NCBI RefSeq assembly: GCF_017310015.1
Contig: NZ_CP022297.1
Span: 2,976,001-3,040,000, forward strand
Origin: Marinobacterium iners
GTDB taxonomy: Bacteria; Pseudomonadota; Gammaproteobacteria; Pseudomonadales; Balneatricaceae
Reading direction: 5' to 3'
DNA length: 64,000 nucleotides
The notes below the pieces were generated by a model. That model made no database searches. It saw only the letters and a program-made list of their open reading frames with translations, and was not told where the DNA came from. Of the stretch, positions 8,255 to 18,065 are shown piece by piece (positions within the stretch are counted from its first letter, which is position 1; each line of letters starts with the position of its first letter). The translations under genes were made by a program, and so were the position numbers.

Positions 8255-10122
8255 TATTCGCCTCGCATGAAGAGTTTATCCAGTTGCCCCAGGCTCAACT
8301 GCGTCCAGGTTGGTCGCCCATGATTGCACTGTCCACTGCGCTCGGTCTGCTCCATATCACGCAGCAGTGCATTCATCTCGGGCAGTGTCAGTTGTCGATT
8401 GGCACGTACTGCACCATGACAGGCCATTGTGGCCAAAAGTTCATTCAGATGCGCCTCAATTCGATCACTGGCTCCCACCTGGGACAGATCCGCCAGCACA
8501 TCACGCAACAACAGCGCCACATCCGCCTTGGCCAAAGCTATCGGCACTTCACGAATCACCAGCGTTTCTTCACCCATACGTTCCAGCCGAAAGCCCAAAC
8601 GCTCAAAATATTCGGGCTGCTCCTCTGCCAGATCCGCTTCACGACCACTGACAGCCACACTGACCGGAACCAACAGGGGCTGGCTGCGGATACGGTCCTG
8701 CTCGAACGCAAGCTTCATGCGTTCGTAAACGATGCGTTCATGCGCCGCGTGCATATCCACCAACACCAGCCCCTGTGCATTCTGAGACAGAATATAGATA
8801 CCGTGCAGCTGCGCCAGCGCATAGCCCAGCGGTGGCATTTTGACCCCCTGCTCGACTGCAGGCATTGCCTGTAAAGGCTGCGGTGCAACACCAGAAGGCC
8901 GGTGCAGAGCACCATAGGCACTGATCTGCTCGCGCACCTGTGGACCACTTGGGGAGCGCCCGGCATTCCCGGCATAGCCCGCAATACCAGACTGAGCTGC
9001 ATGACCGGCAGCCGGACCGACCGCCGCATCAGTCATACCCGGCTGGAACCAGCTCGCCGGGGCCGACTGTATTGGCTCTTCGGTCGAGCCGGCAGGCGGA
9101 GGAGTATCCTGCGGACGCATGTCTGCAATTACGCGATAAAGGGTGCGGAATATGAAATCGTGTACCAGTCGGCTTTCACGGAAACGCACCTCATGCTTGG
9201 TCGGGTGCACATTGACATCCACCAGCGCCGGATCGAGTTCCAGATACAGTACATAAGCCGGATGACGGCCGTGGTACAGCACATCCTGGTAAGCCTGGCG
9301 TACCGCATGGGTCACAACCTTGTCGCGAATGACCCTGCCATTAACGAAGAAATACTGCTGGTCCGGCTGCGCACGGGAAAAGGTGGGCAGCCCCATCCAG
9401 CCCCAAAGGCGCAATCCCGATGCTTCAGCCTGCACGTCCAGTGCCACTGACTCGGCCACGAACGCCTTACCCAGCAATTGGGACAGACGTTGCTCACGTG
9501 CCGTTTCACTGTCGGCGGCGCGCAGTTGATGCACTACCTTGCCATTATGGCGCAGGCTAAAACCTACCCGGTAGCAACTCAGGGCCAGCCGTTTCACAAC
9601 CTCTTCCAGATGGCGGAATTCGGTTTTTTCAGTTTTCAGGAACTTGCGCCGTGCTGGTGTATTGAAAAACAGATCACGTACTTCAACCGTGGTACCGACT
9701 GGGTGTGCCGCAGGAATAATTTCTGCCAACATCTCACGCCCCTGGGCAGACACAGCCCACGCACTCTCCTGCTCTGGCGGCCTAGAGGTCAACGTAAGCC
9801 GTGATACGGAGCTGATACTGGCCAGCGCCTCGCCACGAAAGCCGAGGCTGCCTACGGCCTCCAGATCTTCAAGCATGCCAATTTTGGAGGTAGCATGCCG
9901 GCTCAGCGCCAACGGCAGGTCAGCCTTGTCGATACCGCCACCATTGTCACGCAGACGGATCAGCTTGACACCACCCTGCTCGATATCCAGATCAACTCGA
10001 TCAGCCCCCGAATCCAGACTGTTTTCCAGCAACTCTTTCACTACGGATGCGGGACGTTCAACGACCTCACCAGCGGCAATCTGGTTGGCCAGCTGAGGGG
10101 AAAGAAGATGTATTCGTGTCAT
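8254..10122 (-). CDS. mutL: DNA mismatch repair protein MutL
   Basis: A mismatch-repair matchmaker with an N-terminal GHKL ATPase (AAGEVVERPASVVKEL, DNGGGI, GFRGEALASI) and a C-terminal dimerisation domain. I chose the ATG at 10122 (622 residues, MTRIHLLSPQL) over an upstream in-frame codon because it clears the amiB stop and matches the family start. The C-terminal DMHAAHERIVYE fits the endonuclease motif DQHA-x2-E-x4-E, so this MutL probably nicks DNA itself, as in lineages without MutH. A Pro/Ala/Gly-rich linker spans about residues 330-420. Confidence 0.96.
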   Translation of the reverse strand: MTRIHLLSPQLANQIAAGEVVERPASVVKELLENSLDSGADRVDLDIEQGGVKLIRLRDNGGGIDKADLPLALSRHATSKIGMLEDLEAVGSLGFRGEALASISSVSRLTLTSRPPEQESAWAVSAQGREMLAEIIPAAHPVGTTVEVRDLFFNTPARRKFLKTEKTEFRHLEEVVKRLALSCYRVGFSLRHNGKVVHQLRAADSETAREQRLSQLLGKAFVAESVALDVQAEASGLRLWGWMGLPTFSRAQPDQQYFFVNGRVIRDKVVTHAVRQAYQDVLYHGRHPAYVLYLELDPALVDVNVHPTKHEVRFRESRLVHDFIFRTLYRVIADMRPQDTPPPAGSTEEPIQSAPASWFQPGMTDAAVGPAAGHAAQSGIAGYAGNAGRSPSGPQVREQISAYGALHRPSGVAPQPLQAMPAVEQGVKMPPLGYALAQLHGIYILSQNAQGLVLVDMHAAHERIVYERMKLAFEQDRIRSQPLLVPVSVAVSGREADLAEEQPEYFERLGFRLERMGEETLVIREVPIALAKADVALLLRDVLADLSQVGASDRIEAHLNELLATMACHGAVRANRQLTLPEMNALLRDMEQTERSGQCNHGRPTWTQLSLGQLDKLFMRGE

Positions 10123-10138
10123 CAGAAACCTGAAAGGG

Positions 10139-11476
10139 TTAGCCGGTCGGGATACGCAATACCTGACCGATGCGGATACTGTCACTGCTTAGCTGGTTAG
10201 CCTGCCGCAGGCGCTGCAGTGACACTCCATTACGCTGCGCAATGACGGAAAGAGTATCACCCGAGACCACCTTATACAGACGCTCACCACCCGCCAGCTG
10301 ACTGCCGGACTGTTTTGCCCAGGCGATATAGCTGCCAGTGGGAGGCTTTTCCCAGAAATGACCTGTTATGCCACGAAAGATCGACTGCGCCATCTGCCGC
10401 TGATAGCTGGCAGTTTTCAACTTGCGCGCCTCCTCCGGGTTGGAGATGAAGCCGGTTTCAACCAGAATCGAGGGAATATCGGGTGACTTCAACACCACAA
10501 AACCGGCCTGCTCAACATGCTTTTTGTGCATGCGCGCAAAGCTGGCCATGTTGGCATGGATTCTGGACGCTACCTGATGACTGTCCTTGCGGCTGGCATT
10601 CATCGACATGTCGAGCAAAACGCTGGCCAGTACATCATCCTTGTCACCCAAACTCAGACTGCCCACACCACCGATCAAGTCGGCGCTGTTTTCACGCTGA
10701 GCCAGCCAGCGACCCATCTCACTGGTCGCACCTCGGCCAGAAAGCACCCAAACCGAAGCCCCACGGGCGCGAGGATCCTTGAAGGCATCTGCATGAATGG
10801 ATACAAACAGGTCAGCGTTGCTCTTGCGCGCCTTGCCTGTACGGCCACGCAAGCTGATATAGTAGTCTCCGGTACGGGTCAGTACAGCACGGTAGCCACG
10901 CTCAGCATCAATCAGGCGCTTGAGCTCCTGAGCGATCTTGATCACCACATCCTTTTCTCTGACCCCGCCAGGACCGATGGCGCCCGGGTCTTCACCGCCA
11001 TGTCCAGCGTCGATGACCACGACAACATCCCGCTTGTTCTCCTCGCCCGGCACCGGTACAACGGATTTGGTGACGATCGCTTCTTCGCGCATCGCCAGAT
11101 CCACCACCAATCGATGGCCATACTGTTCATTCGGTTTCAGGTCGAAGCTCTTGGGGCGCACATCACTCTTGAGATCCAGCACAATGCGCAGACCATCACC
11201 GCGGGTGCTGTGACGGATTTGACTGACCGGGCTATCTTCCAGCCCAAGATCATTCAGGGAAGCCTGCAACTGGACCTTATCAATATCAATAACCACTCGA
11301 TCAGGGCCTGACAGCGTGAACAGTTTATGTTCAACCGGGCCGCTGAGGTCAAACACCAGACGTGTGTTGTCCGGTGCCAGCCAGGCACGAACATTCTGGA
11401 TTTCCTGCGCTGCCTGAGCAAGCGGCACAAGCAGCAACATCAACAGCAGTGAGCTCAGTATGCGCAATGTATTCAT
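10139..11476 (-). CDS. amiB: N-acetylmuramoyl-L-alanine amidase with AMIN and LysM domains
   Basis: A periplasmic cell-wall hydrolase for daughter-cell separation. A signal peptide (about residues 1-22, ending AQA) is followed by an AMIN domain, a zinc amidase_3 domain (VVVIDAGHGGEDPGA, SIHADAF, VETGFISN) and a C-terminal LysM (YKVVSGDTLSVIAQRNGVS). The ATG at 11476 shares one base with the tsaE stop, so I prefer it to the TTG one codon upstream. The order tsaE-amiB-mutL-miaA-hfq is the standard gammaproteobacterial block. Confidence 0.95.
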   Translation of the reverse strand: MNTLRILSSLLLMLLLVPLAQAAQEIQNVRAWLAPDNTRLVFDLSGPVEHKLFTLSGPDRVVIDIDKVQLQASLNDLGLEDSPVSQIRHSTRGDGLRIVLDLKSDVRPKSFDLKPNEQYGHRLVVDLAMREEAIVTKSVVPVPGEENKRDVVVVIDAGHGGEDPGAIGPGGVREKDVVIKIAQELKRLIDAERGYRAVLTRTGDYYISLRGRTGKARKSNADLFVSIHADAFKDPRARGASVWVLSGRGATSEMGRWLAQRENSADLIGGVGSLSLGDKDDVLASVLLDMSMNASRKDSHQVASRIHANMASFARMHKKHVEQAGFVVLKSPDIPSILVETGFISNPEEARKLKTASYQRQMAQSIFRGITGHFWEKPPTGSYIAWAKQSGSQLAGGERLYKVVSGDTLSVIAQRNGVSLQRLRQANQLSSDSIRIGQVLRIPTG

Positions 11477-11949
11477 CAACCCGTATCCGTATTGCGGATT
11501 TTCAATAGTGTATCGGCAACATCGGCCCCTTTTTGAGTATTACTCACCAGACTTAACCTGCGCCCCATGCCATCAACCGTAATCTGGATCTCAAGATCCG
11601 GCGTCGGCAGCAGCCCCGCCCCCTTTTCCGGCCATTCGATCAGGCAAAGAGCATCGTTGGCAAAATAGTCTCGGATACCCAGATATTCCAGCTCTTCCGG
11701 GTCACCCAAGCGATACAGATCAAAGTGATACACCTGGCCTGCCGGCGTTTCGTAGGGCTCAACCAGCGTGTAGGTCGGGCTTTTCACCGAACCCTGATGA
11801 CCGCAGCCACGCAGCACACCACGGCTAAACGTGGTTTTCCCCATGCCCAGGTCGCCATGCAAAAAGACTACACCACCGGCATCGACGGCCTGAGCCAGCT
11901 GTTCACCACAACGTACCATTTCGGCTTCATCGGCCAGAAAAAACTCCAT
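11476..11949 (-). CDS. tsaE: tRNA threonylcarbamoyladenosine biosynthesis ATPase TsaE
   Basis: The small ATPase that drives t6A37 modification with TsaB and TsaD. The Walker A is GDLGMGKTTFSRG, followed by SPTYTLVEPY and a LIEWPEKG segment. I chose the ATG at 11949 (157 residues) because it follows AAGGGG and does not overlap nnr; the longer frame starting at 11985 would overlap the nnr stop. Coupled to amiB downstream. Confidence 0.93.
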   Translation of the reverse strand: MEFFLADEAEMVRCGEQLAQAVDAGGVVFLHGDLGMGKTTFSRGVLRGCGHQGSVKSPTYTLVEPYETPAGQVYHFDLYRLGDPEELEYLGIRDYFANDALCLIEWPEKGAGLLPTPDLEIQITVDGMGRRLSLVSNTQKGADVADTLLKIRNTDTG

Positions 11950-11962
11950 CCCCTTGTTACCC

Positions 11963-13468
11963 TCAGTCAAACCCACTGAGCACACGCCTTACTCGGGTGA
12001 TCAGATCAGTTGCAAGCAACCCGCGCTCCCCCTGCTCCAGAGCACAGAGGTCAGCTGCACGCGCATGTACATACACACCGGCACGCGCAGCATCGATGGC
12101 GCTGAGCCGCTGCGCCCGCAAGGCACCGATGATACCGGAGAGCACATCCCCCATGCCACCACAGGCCATACCCGGATTACCGGCACTGCACAGGTGCATG
12201 CCATCACCATCAAAGCTGAGACTACCCGCTCCTTTCAGTACAATCGTACCACCGAGCTGCTGCTGGAGCTCACGTACTGCGTCAAAACGGTTTTGTTGCA
12301 CCTGTGCGGTTTCCTGTCCCAACAGGCGCGCCGCCTCCCCCGGATGAGGGGTGAGAACCCAGTCGTGACGACCCGCCTGCAGATGTTGGCGCTGCTGTAA
12401 TAGATTGAGTGCGTCCGCATCCAGAACCAGCGGCTTGCCACTGGCAAGTGCCTTTTGCAGTAATTGATCGGCCCACGCACTTTGCCCAAGGCCGGGGCCT
12501 ACTACCAGCACATCAGGCCGCTCCAGCAGCGGCTGCAGGTCTTGACCCGAGTTGACCCCTGACGCCATCACCTCCGGTGCCCGGGTCAGCGCCGCGGTTA
12601 CATGCTCGGGCCGGGTCGCCAGCGATACCAGCCCCGCACCACTGCGCGCAGCGGCCTCAGCTGCCATCAAAGCAGCACCGCCCATGCCGTAATCACCACC
12701 GATTACCAACACATGCCCAAACAGCCCCTTATGCGACGACCGTCTGCGTGGCGGCAGCAGTTTGGCCAGATCGTCGCGATCGGTACGAAAAGCGCTGGGC
12801 GATATCTCCTCATACACTTCATCAGGTAACAGCAGCCCATCAAATTTAAGCTCACCACAATGGTCCACACCGGCATGGGTCAACAGTCCCTGCTTGAGGG
12901 CAATAAAGGTAACCGTCATGTCTGCCCTGACCGCCACCCCCAGTACGGCACCGGTATCACTGCAGAGGCCTGAAGGAATATCCACCGACAGTACGGGCCG
13001 ATGACTTCGATTGATATGTGTGATCAACTCAGCTGCTTCACCAGTGACTTCACCGCTGATACCAGTCCCCAGAAGCGCATCTACCAGCACTTCACCGGCC
13101 AATTCCATGCCTGGCCGCCAGCACTGCAACTGCACACCCACCGCGTCCGCCCAGCGCCAGGCGTCCAGCGCCTCACCCTGCAAACGATCAACGTAATCTT
13201 CCGCCAGCACCAGCAGTTGAACCTGAATGCCCTGTTGCCAGGCCAGACCAGCCATAATCAAGCCGTCGCCACCATTATTCCCGGTACCACAGACGATGGT
13301 CAGACTGCGCACTCCCGGCCAGCGCACCAACAGTTCGGCAAAGGCGGCATGACCTGCTCGCTGCATCAGCCGAAAACCGGGGACAGCGAACTGCTCTATT
13401 GCGGTTCGATCCAGAGCACGACTCTGGGCAGCCGTGTATAATGCACCGGGCAGGTCTGATCTGCTCAT
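11963..13468 (-). CDS. nnr: Bifunctional NAD(P)H-hydrate epimerase/dehydratase
   Basis: Repairs hydrated NADH/NADPH. The N-terminal YjeF_N epimerase (residues 1-215, CGTGNNGGDGL, DALLGTG, DIPSGL) is fused to a C-terminal ADP-dependent dehydratase related to ribokinases (about 230-495, VIGGDYGMGGAALMAA, TPHPGEAARLL, AGNPGMACGGMGDVLSG). The length of 501 residues matches E. coli Nnr. It heads the leftward operon and is divergent from queG, with about 70 bases between the starts. Confidence 0.96.
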   Translation of the reverse strand: MSRSDLPGALYTAAQSRALDRTAIEQFAVPGFRLMQRAGHAAFAELLVRWPGVRSLTIVCGTGNNGGDGLIMAGLAWQQGIQVQLLVLAEDYVDRLQGEALDAWRWADAVGVQLQCWRPGMELAGEVLVDALLGTGISGEVTGEAAELITHINRSHRPVLSVDIPSGLCSDTGAVLGVAVRADMTVTFIALKQGLLTHAGVDHCGELKFDGLLLPDEVYEEISPSAFRTDRDDLAKLLPPRRRSSHKGLFGHVLVIGGDYGMGGAALMAAEAAARSGAGLVSLATRPEHVTAALTRAPEVMASGVNSGQDLQPLLERPDVLVVGPGLGQSAWADQLLQKALASGKPLVLDADALNLLQQRQHLQAGRHDWVLTPHPGEAARLLGQETAQVQQNRFDAVRELQQQLGGTIVLKGAGSLSFDGDGMHLCSAGNPGMACGGMGDVLSGIIGALRAQRLSAIDAARAGVYVHARAADLCALEQGERGLLATDLITRVRRVLSGFD

Positions 13469-13539
13469 GATTCACGAACTCCTTTTTGTTATCAGTTCAT
13501 TATAGTGGATGGACTGAGTGCCATGGCAACCGGTTCCCC

Positions 13540-14670
13540 ATGTCTGACTATACAACCGCACAACTGCAAAAGCTCAGCCTGGCCCTTAAAGAAAAGGCCC
13601 GAGAACTGGGGTTTCACGATTGCGCGATCACCCTGCCAGACACCAGTGCCGAAAGTGAGTCCTACACGCGATGGCTTGAAGCAGGCTACCAGGCCGATAT
13701 GGCGTACCTGAACGAAAACCTGGACAAGCGCTTCGATCCAACATTGCTGCTGCCAGGCACACGCCGCATCATCATGCTGCGAATGGATTATCTGCCGACA
13801 GAAGCCCCGATCACCGGCGTATTGCGCAACCCTGACAAGGCTTACATCGCCCGCTACACGCTTGGGCGCGACTATCACAAACTGATGCGCAAGCGGCTGA
13901 AGCAGCTGGGCCAGTGGTTTAACAGCCAGATAGAGGGAATCGAAGTACAGTTCAGACCCTTTGTGGACAGTGCCCCGGTGCTGGAGCGGCCGCTGGCTCG
14001 CAATGCCGGGCTGGGCTGGATCGGCAAACACACTCTGCTGCTCAATCGCCATGCAGGTTCATGGTTCCTGCTGGGGGAGCTGTTCATCGACCTGCCTCTG
14101 CCTGTGGACGCACCTGAGGCAGAGCAGCACTGTGGCCGCTGCCGTGCCTGTCTGGATGTCTGCCCAACAAACGCCTTTCCCGAACCTTACGTACTGGATG
14201 CCCGCCGCTGTATTTCGTATCTGACCATTGAGCACAAGGGCAGCATCCCGCACGAGCTTCGACCCCTGATGGGCAATCGTATTTTTGGCTGTGACGACTG
14301 CCAGCTGATCTGCCCCTGGAACCGCTTTGCCCGCCGCTCCAGCGAACCTGACTTTCAGCCCCGTCATGGACTCGACACGGCATCGCTGCTGGAACTGTTT
14401 CTTTGGGACGAGGCCACTTTCCTGAAACGTACCGAGGGGTCGGCGATTCGCCGTACCGGTTATGAAGGCTGGCAGCGAAATCTGGCGGTTGCGCTGGGCA
14501 ACAGCAATGGAGGTGACGCTGTCATGGAAGCGCTGCGCAACCGCCGAGCAACAGCTTCAGAGATGCTGATCGAACATATCGACTGGGCCTTGCAGCAGCT
14601 GAGCGAACGCCATGCACCACGCTCGCTGCCGCTGCTCGATCACCCCGGCGCAGGCCGCTTGCCCGAGTAG
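13540..14670 (+). CDS. queG: Epoxyqueuosine reductase
   Basis: Cobalamin-dependent last step of queuosine synthesis in tRNA. The ATG at 13540 (376 residues, MSDYTTAQLQKL) is preferred over the upstream frame start, which precedes the family N-terminus. Two 4Fe-4S motifs, CGRCRACLDVCPTNAF and CDDCQLICPWN, and the FVDSAPVLERPLARNAGLG substrate region are intact. It is divergent from nnr and convergent with orn, 19 bases apart. Confidence 0.95.
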   Translation: MSDYTTAQLQKLSLALKEKARELGFHDCAITLPDTSAESESYTRWLEAGYQADMAYLNENLDKRFDPTLLLPGTRRIIMLRMDYLPTEAPITGVLRNPDKAYIARYTLGRDYHKLMRKRLKQLGQWFNSQIEGIEVQFRPFVDSAPVLERPLARNAGLGWIGKHTLLLNRHAGSWFLLGELFIDLPLPVDAPEAEQHCGRCRACLDVCPTNAFPEPYVLDARRCISYLTIEHKGSIPHELRPLMGNRIFGCDDCQLICPWNRFARRSSEPDFQPRHGLDTASLLELFLWDEATFLKRTEGSAIRRTGYEGWQRNLAVALGNSNGGDAVMEALRNRRATASEMLIEHIDWALQQLSERHAPRSLPLLDHPGAGRLPE

Positions 14671-14689
14671 ATCGACCACAGCCCCGACA

Positions 14690-15232
14690 TCAAAGGCGGA
14701 AGAAATGCCGACGATAGTGGCGCAGCTCTTCGATCGACTCGCGGATATCATCAAGCGCCAAATGCGCGCCCTGCTTTTTGAAGCCATCCAGAATGCCAGG
14801 CTTCCAGCGCTTGGCCAGCTCCTTGATCGTGCTCACATCAAGGTTTCGGTAATGGAAGAAAGCCTCCAGTTCAGGCATATGACGCCAGAGAAAGCGGCGA
14901 TCCTGACCAATACTGTTGCCGCACATGGGTGATGCACCCTTTTCACTGTATTGCAGCAGAAATGCCAGCATCTGCTGTTCCGCCTCGGCCTCGGATATAG
15001 TGCTGGCACGCACCCTGTCAGTCAGCCCGGACTGGCCATGCTGGCGGGTACACCATTCATCCATGCGCGACAATACGGCGTCTGGCTGGTGTACCGCGAT
15101 CACCGGCCCCTCCGCAATCAGATTCAGATCCGCATCCGTCACGATGGCAGCCATTTCAATGATCCGGTCTGTGTCCGGATTCAGGCCGGTCATTTCCAGA
15201 TCCACCCAAACCAGATTTTCCTTCAGCGCCAT
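14690..15232 (-). CDS. orn: Oligoribonuclease
   Basis: A DEDDh 3'-5' exoribonuclease that clears nanoRNAs and pGpG. I chose the ATG at 15232 (180 residues) because it follows GAGAAAGGG and begins at MALKENLVWVDLEMTGL, giving the usual length. Acidic residues are visible in WVDLEMTGL, in GNSIGQDRRF and in HLALDDIRES. The neighbours queG and rsgA are the usual Orn-RsgA context. Confidence 0.96.
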   Translation of the reverse strand: MALKENLVWVDLEMTGLNPDTDRIIEMAAIVTDADLNLIAEGPVIAVHQPDAVLSRMDEWCTRQHGQSGLTDRVRASTISEAEAEQQMLAFLLQYSEKGASPMCGNSIGQDRRFLWRHMPELEAFFHYRNLDVSTIKELAKRWKPGILDGFKKQGAHLALDDIRESIEELRHYRRHFFRL

Positions 15233-15328
15233 GCACCCTTTCTCCCCTGGCAATACTGTCAATTTTTCTCGGATTAGAATACCTTAGCACGTCAATGAAT
15301 AAAGCTGTGAGCGAGTGATACCCGCAGG

Positions 15329-16354
15329 ATGGGAAAACGCAAGGTTAATCGTCGCCAGGCTTGGCGCATCGACAAGATTCAGTCTGAACGGGCTGCCCGC
15401 GCAGAGCGTAAAGACGCCCTGATTGAGGATCAGCTGGAAGGGGGCGAACTGGGCCCTGAGCAGCATGGTCTGATCATTTCCCACTTTGGCCGCCAGGTCG
15501 ATGTGGAGGCACTTGAGGGTGAGAGCAAGGGCGAGATCTTGCGTTGCCATCTGCGTACCCATCTGGGCCAACTGGTCACAGGCGACCGCGTCATCTGGCG
15601 TCGTTCCCCTGACAGCGGTGTTGTAGTGGCCGCACTTGATCGTCACAGTGAACTGCTGCGCCCCAACAACCATGGCGAATTGAAACCGGTCGCTGCCAAC
15701 ATCGACTTTATCGTCATTGTTATCGCCGTGGAGCCTTATGCGCATGCCAACCTGATTGATCGCTATCTGGTTGCGGCCGAGGCCAGCGACATTGAGCCGG
15801 TGCTGCTGCTGAACAAGGCCGATCTGCTCAATGACGAGAACCGCCAGCGGCTTGAGCCTCTGCTGGAGCAGTACCGTTCACTCGGCTACCGCACGCTGCA
15901 GGCATCGACGGCCAGCAGCCATGGCCTGGATGAATTGAAGGCCCTGCTGGCCGATCACATCAGCGTGTTTGTAGGCCAGTCCGGCGTGGGCAAATCATCC
16001 CTGATCAACAGCCTGCTTCCCGGTGCCGATCTGCGTGTCGGCGCACTTTCAGAACAGTCCCGCAAGGGCAAGCACACTACCACCACTGCACGGCTGTTCC
16101 ACTTCCCGGATGGCGGGGACCTGATTGACTCACCCGGCATCCGCGAATTCGGCCTCTGGCACATGACTGAAGATCAGGTGCTCAGCGGCTTTCGTGAATT
16201 GGCGGATCTGCAGGGGCACTGTCGCTTCAGAGACTGCCGGCACGAGCAGGAGCCGGGGTGCACATTCCTTGAAGCGGTCGATAACGGCAGTATCAGTGAG
16301 CAGCGCTTCAACAGCTACCGCCAGATTCTCAATTCCATGCAGGACAACCGCTGA
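15329..16354 (+). CDS. rsgA: Small ribosomal subunit biogenesis GTPase RsgA
   Basis: A circularly permuted GTPase acting late in 30S assembly. An N-terminal OB-fold is followed by a G domain in the permuted order NKADLL, then GQSGVGKSSLIN, then DSPGIREF, and a C-terminal zinc site (CRFRDCRHEQEPGC). The 341-residue product has the Arg/Lys-rich start MGKRKVNRRQAWRID. Divergent from orn. Confidence 0.97.
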   Translation: MGKRKVNRRQAWRIDKIQSERAARAERKDALIEDQLEGGELGPEQHGLIISHFGRQVDVEALEGESKGEILRCHLRTHLGQLVTGDRVIWRRSPDSGVVVAALDRHSELLRPNNHGELKPVAANIDFIVIVIAVEPYAHANLIDRYLVAAEASDIEPVLLLNKADLLNDENRQRLEPLLEQYRSLGYRTLQASTASSHGLDELKALLADHISVFVGQSGVGKSSLINSLLPGADLRVGALSEQSRKGKHTTTTARLFHFPDGGDLIDSPGIREFGLWHMTEDQVLSGFRELADLQGHCRFRDCRHEQEPGCTFLEAVDNGSISEQRFNSYRQILNSMQDNR

Positions 16355-16377
16355 ACGATGGAGGACTCGGCACAGTC

Positions 16378-17994
16378 ATGAGCAGCACCCCATGCCTCTA
16401 CGGGTCCGAAGCCTGGACCGAGTATCTGGCCGAACGCACCCTGCCGGTCCGGGTCAGCATACTGACCCGATTCAAGCGCCTGCTGCAGGATGACAACACA
16501 ACGCTGCAACAGTTGTCGCAACTGATCCGTTCCGACCCAGTACTGAGCCTTCAGGTCACGCGCATTGCGCAAAAATTACATGCTGCCAAGGGCTCAAGCG
16601 TTACCAGCATCGACCACGCTGTCAACTCAGTGGGGCTCGATCAACTAGCCTTGCTGGCAGAGGGCCTGCAAAGCCTCAAGATCAGCCCACGCAACATGCA
16701 GCAAAAAATGTACTTCCGTGCCATCGCCGACAGCCTGCACGCCTCCAGCCAGGCAGCCGAACTGTGCCGGCAACGCGGATTGCCTTTCGTCGAGGAGGTA
16801 CGGCTGGCTGCTCTGCTGTATGGCTTTGGTCACTGGCTGCTGTGGCTGCATGCGCCGCTACACAAGCATGAATATCAGAAAAAGGTACTGCTGGAAAAAG
16901 TGGATGTTGCACTGGCAGAGCAGGATGTGTTTGGTTGCACGGTACAGGCACTCAGTGCCGAGTTGGCAAAACACTGGGGCCTGCCAGAGCTCACTCTGGC
17001 TGCGCTGGACCACGACACCTCCCCATCGCGTTCCGACCTGCAGCTGCTGCATCGTCGCGCCTTGAAAGACCCCAGACTGGGCCAACTGGAACAACGCGAA
17101 ATCAATCAGCTGACTCAGGAGCGCTTTTTCCCGGTCAAACTGGGCAACTGGCTGGCTCTGACCAGCACCCGCGGCTGGCAAAGCAAGAAAACTCTTCGCC
17201 TCTACGACATCGCCGCCGACTTTCTGAGCTGGCCACGCGACAGACTGGTCGCACAGCTGCACCAGACCTGTGCCGAGGCCTCACGCCAGTATCATGTACC
17301 CGGAACCCTGAGCCCGGCAGCACAGATGCTTTTTCTTCCCTCTGAAGAAACCCTCTCGGGGCTGATCGAGAGCCGGGAACTGCAACAACTTAAGCAGCAT
17401 TACCCGCCACCCGAGAAACCCGTGCTCAAGAAACCCGAGCCGCCCCGCGAAGAGCACCATACACGTGAGCGCCCCGCAGTCACCACTCATGCGAGTGAGG
17501 GTCTCTACACACAGATCCTGCAGCGTCTTCAGGATGGCTATTCACTCTATACCAAGCCGGCACACATACTGCAGGCGTTGCTGCAGGGGTTACACCAGGG
17601 CCTCGGTCTTGGTCGCATAGCCCTGTTGCTGATCAACCCTAAAAAACGGCTTTTACACTGTGCTCGCACGCTGGGGATAGCTGATACGGCGGCGATCAAC
17701 CAGCTCATAATCGACATCGAAATTCCGAGCCTGTTCAAGCGCCTGACCGACAAGCCTGCCGGCATATGGCTGGACAGAGCCAAACGCAAAACCCTGCGCC
17801 CGATGCTGCCGGATCCCTTTATTGAGGCGGCACACAGCGGTGATTATTTGCTGATGTCTGTTTTCCACAAGGGCGAGCCGCTGGCGATACTGTATGCCGA
17901 TGACGGCGATGATGCCGAGCATCTGTCGGAGTTCCAGTATGAGCAATTCCGCCAGCTCTGCGCCGCGGCAACCCTTGCGTTGAAACGTCTCTAG
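16378..17994 (+). CDS. HDOD domain protein with C-terminal GAF-like region
   Basis: A 538-residue soluble protein. Residues about 20-210 form an HDOD domain (LPVRVSILTRFKRLL, LSQLIRSDPVLSLQV, IDHAVNSVGLDQL), a degenerate HD fold found in signalling proteins. A Pro/Glu-rich linker (about 335-370) leads to a region (about 380-538) with IGRIALLLINPKKRLL and LLMSVFHKGEPLAILYADDG that resembles a GAF sensor. No output enzyme is visible, so it is probably a scaffold or sensor. It follows rsgA by 23 bases and may be cotranscribed with it. Confidence 0.8.
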   Translation: MSSTPCLYGSEAWTEYLAERTLPVRVSILTRFKRLLQDDNTTLQQLSQLIRSDPVLSLQVTRIAQKLHAAKGSSVTSIDHAVNSVGLDQLALLAEGLQSLKISPRNMQQKMYFRAIADSLHASSQAAELCRQRGLPFVEEVRLAALLYGFGHWLLWLHAPLHKHEYQKKVLLEKVDVALAEQDVFGCTVQALSAELAKHWGLPELTLAALDHDTSPSRSDLQLLHRRALKDPRLGQLEQREINQLTQERFFPVKLGNWLALTSTRGWQSKKTLRLYDIAADFLSWPRDRLVAQLHQTCAEASRQYHVPGTLSPAAQMLFLPSEETLSGLIESRELQQLKQHYPPPEKPVLKKPEPPREEHHTRERPAVTTHASEGLYTQILQRLQDGYSLYTKPAHILQALLQGLHQGLGLGRIALLLINPKKRLLHCARTLGIADTAAINQLIIDIEIPSLFKRLTDKPAGIWLDRAKRKTLRPMLPDPFIEAAHSGDYLLMSVFHKGEPLAILYADDGDDAEHLSEFQYEQFRQLCAAATLALKRL

Positions 17995-18065
17995 GCAGAG
18001 CCTTTGAGACTTATCGCAGGCTTCGTTATGATCAACTCCATCACATCCGAACGGTCGTCCATACT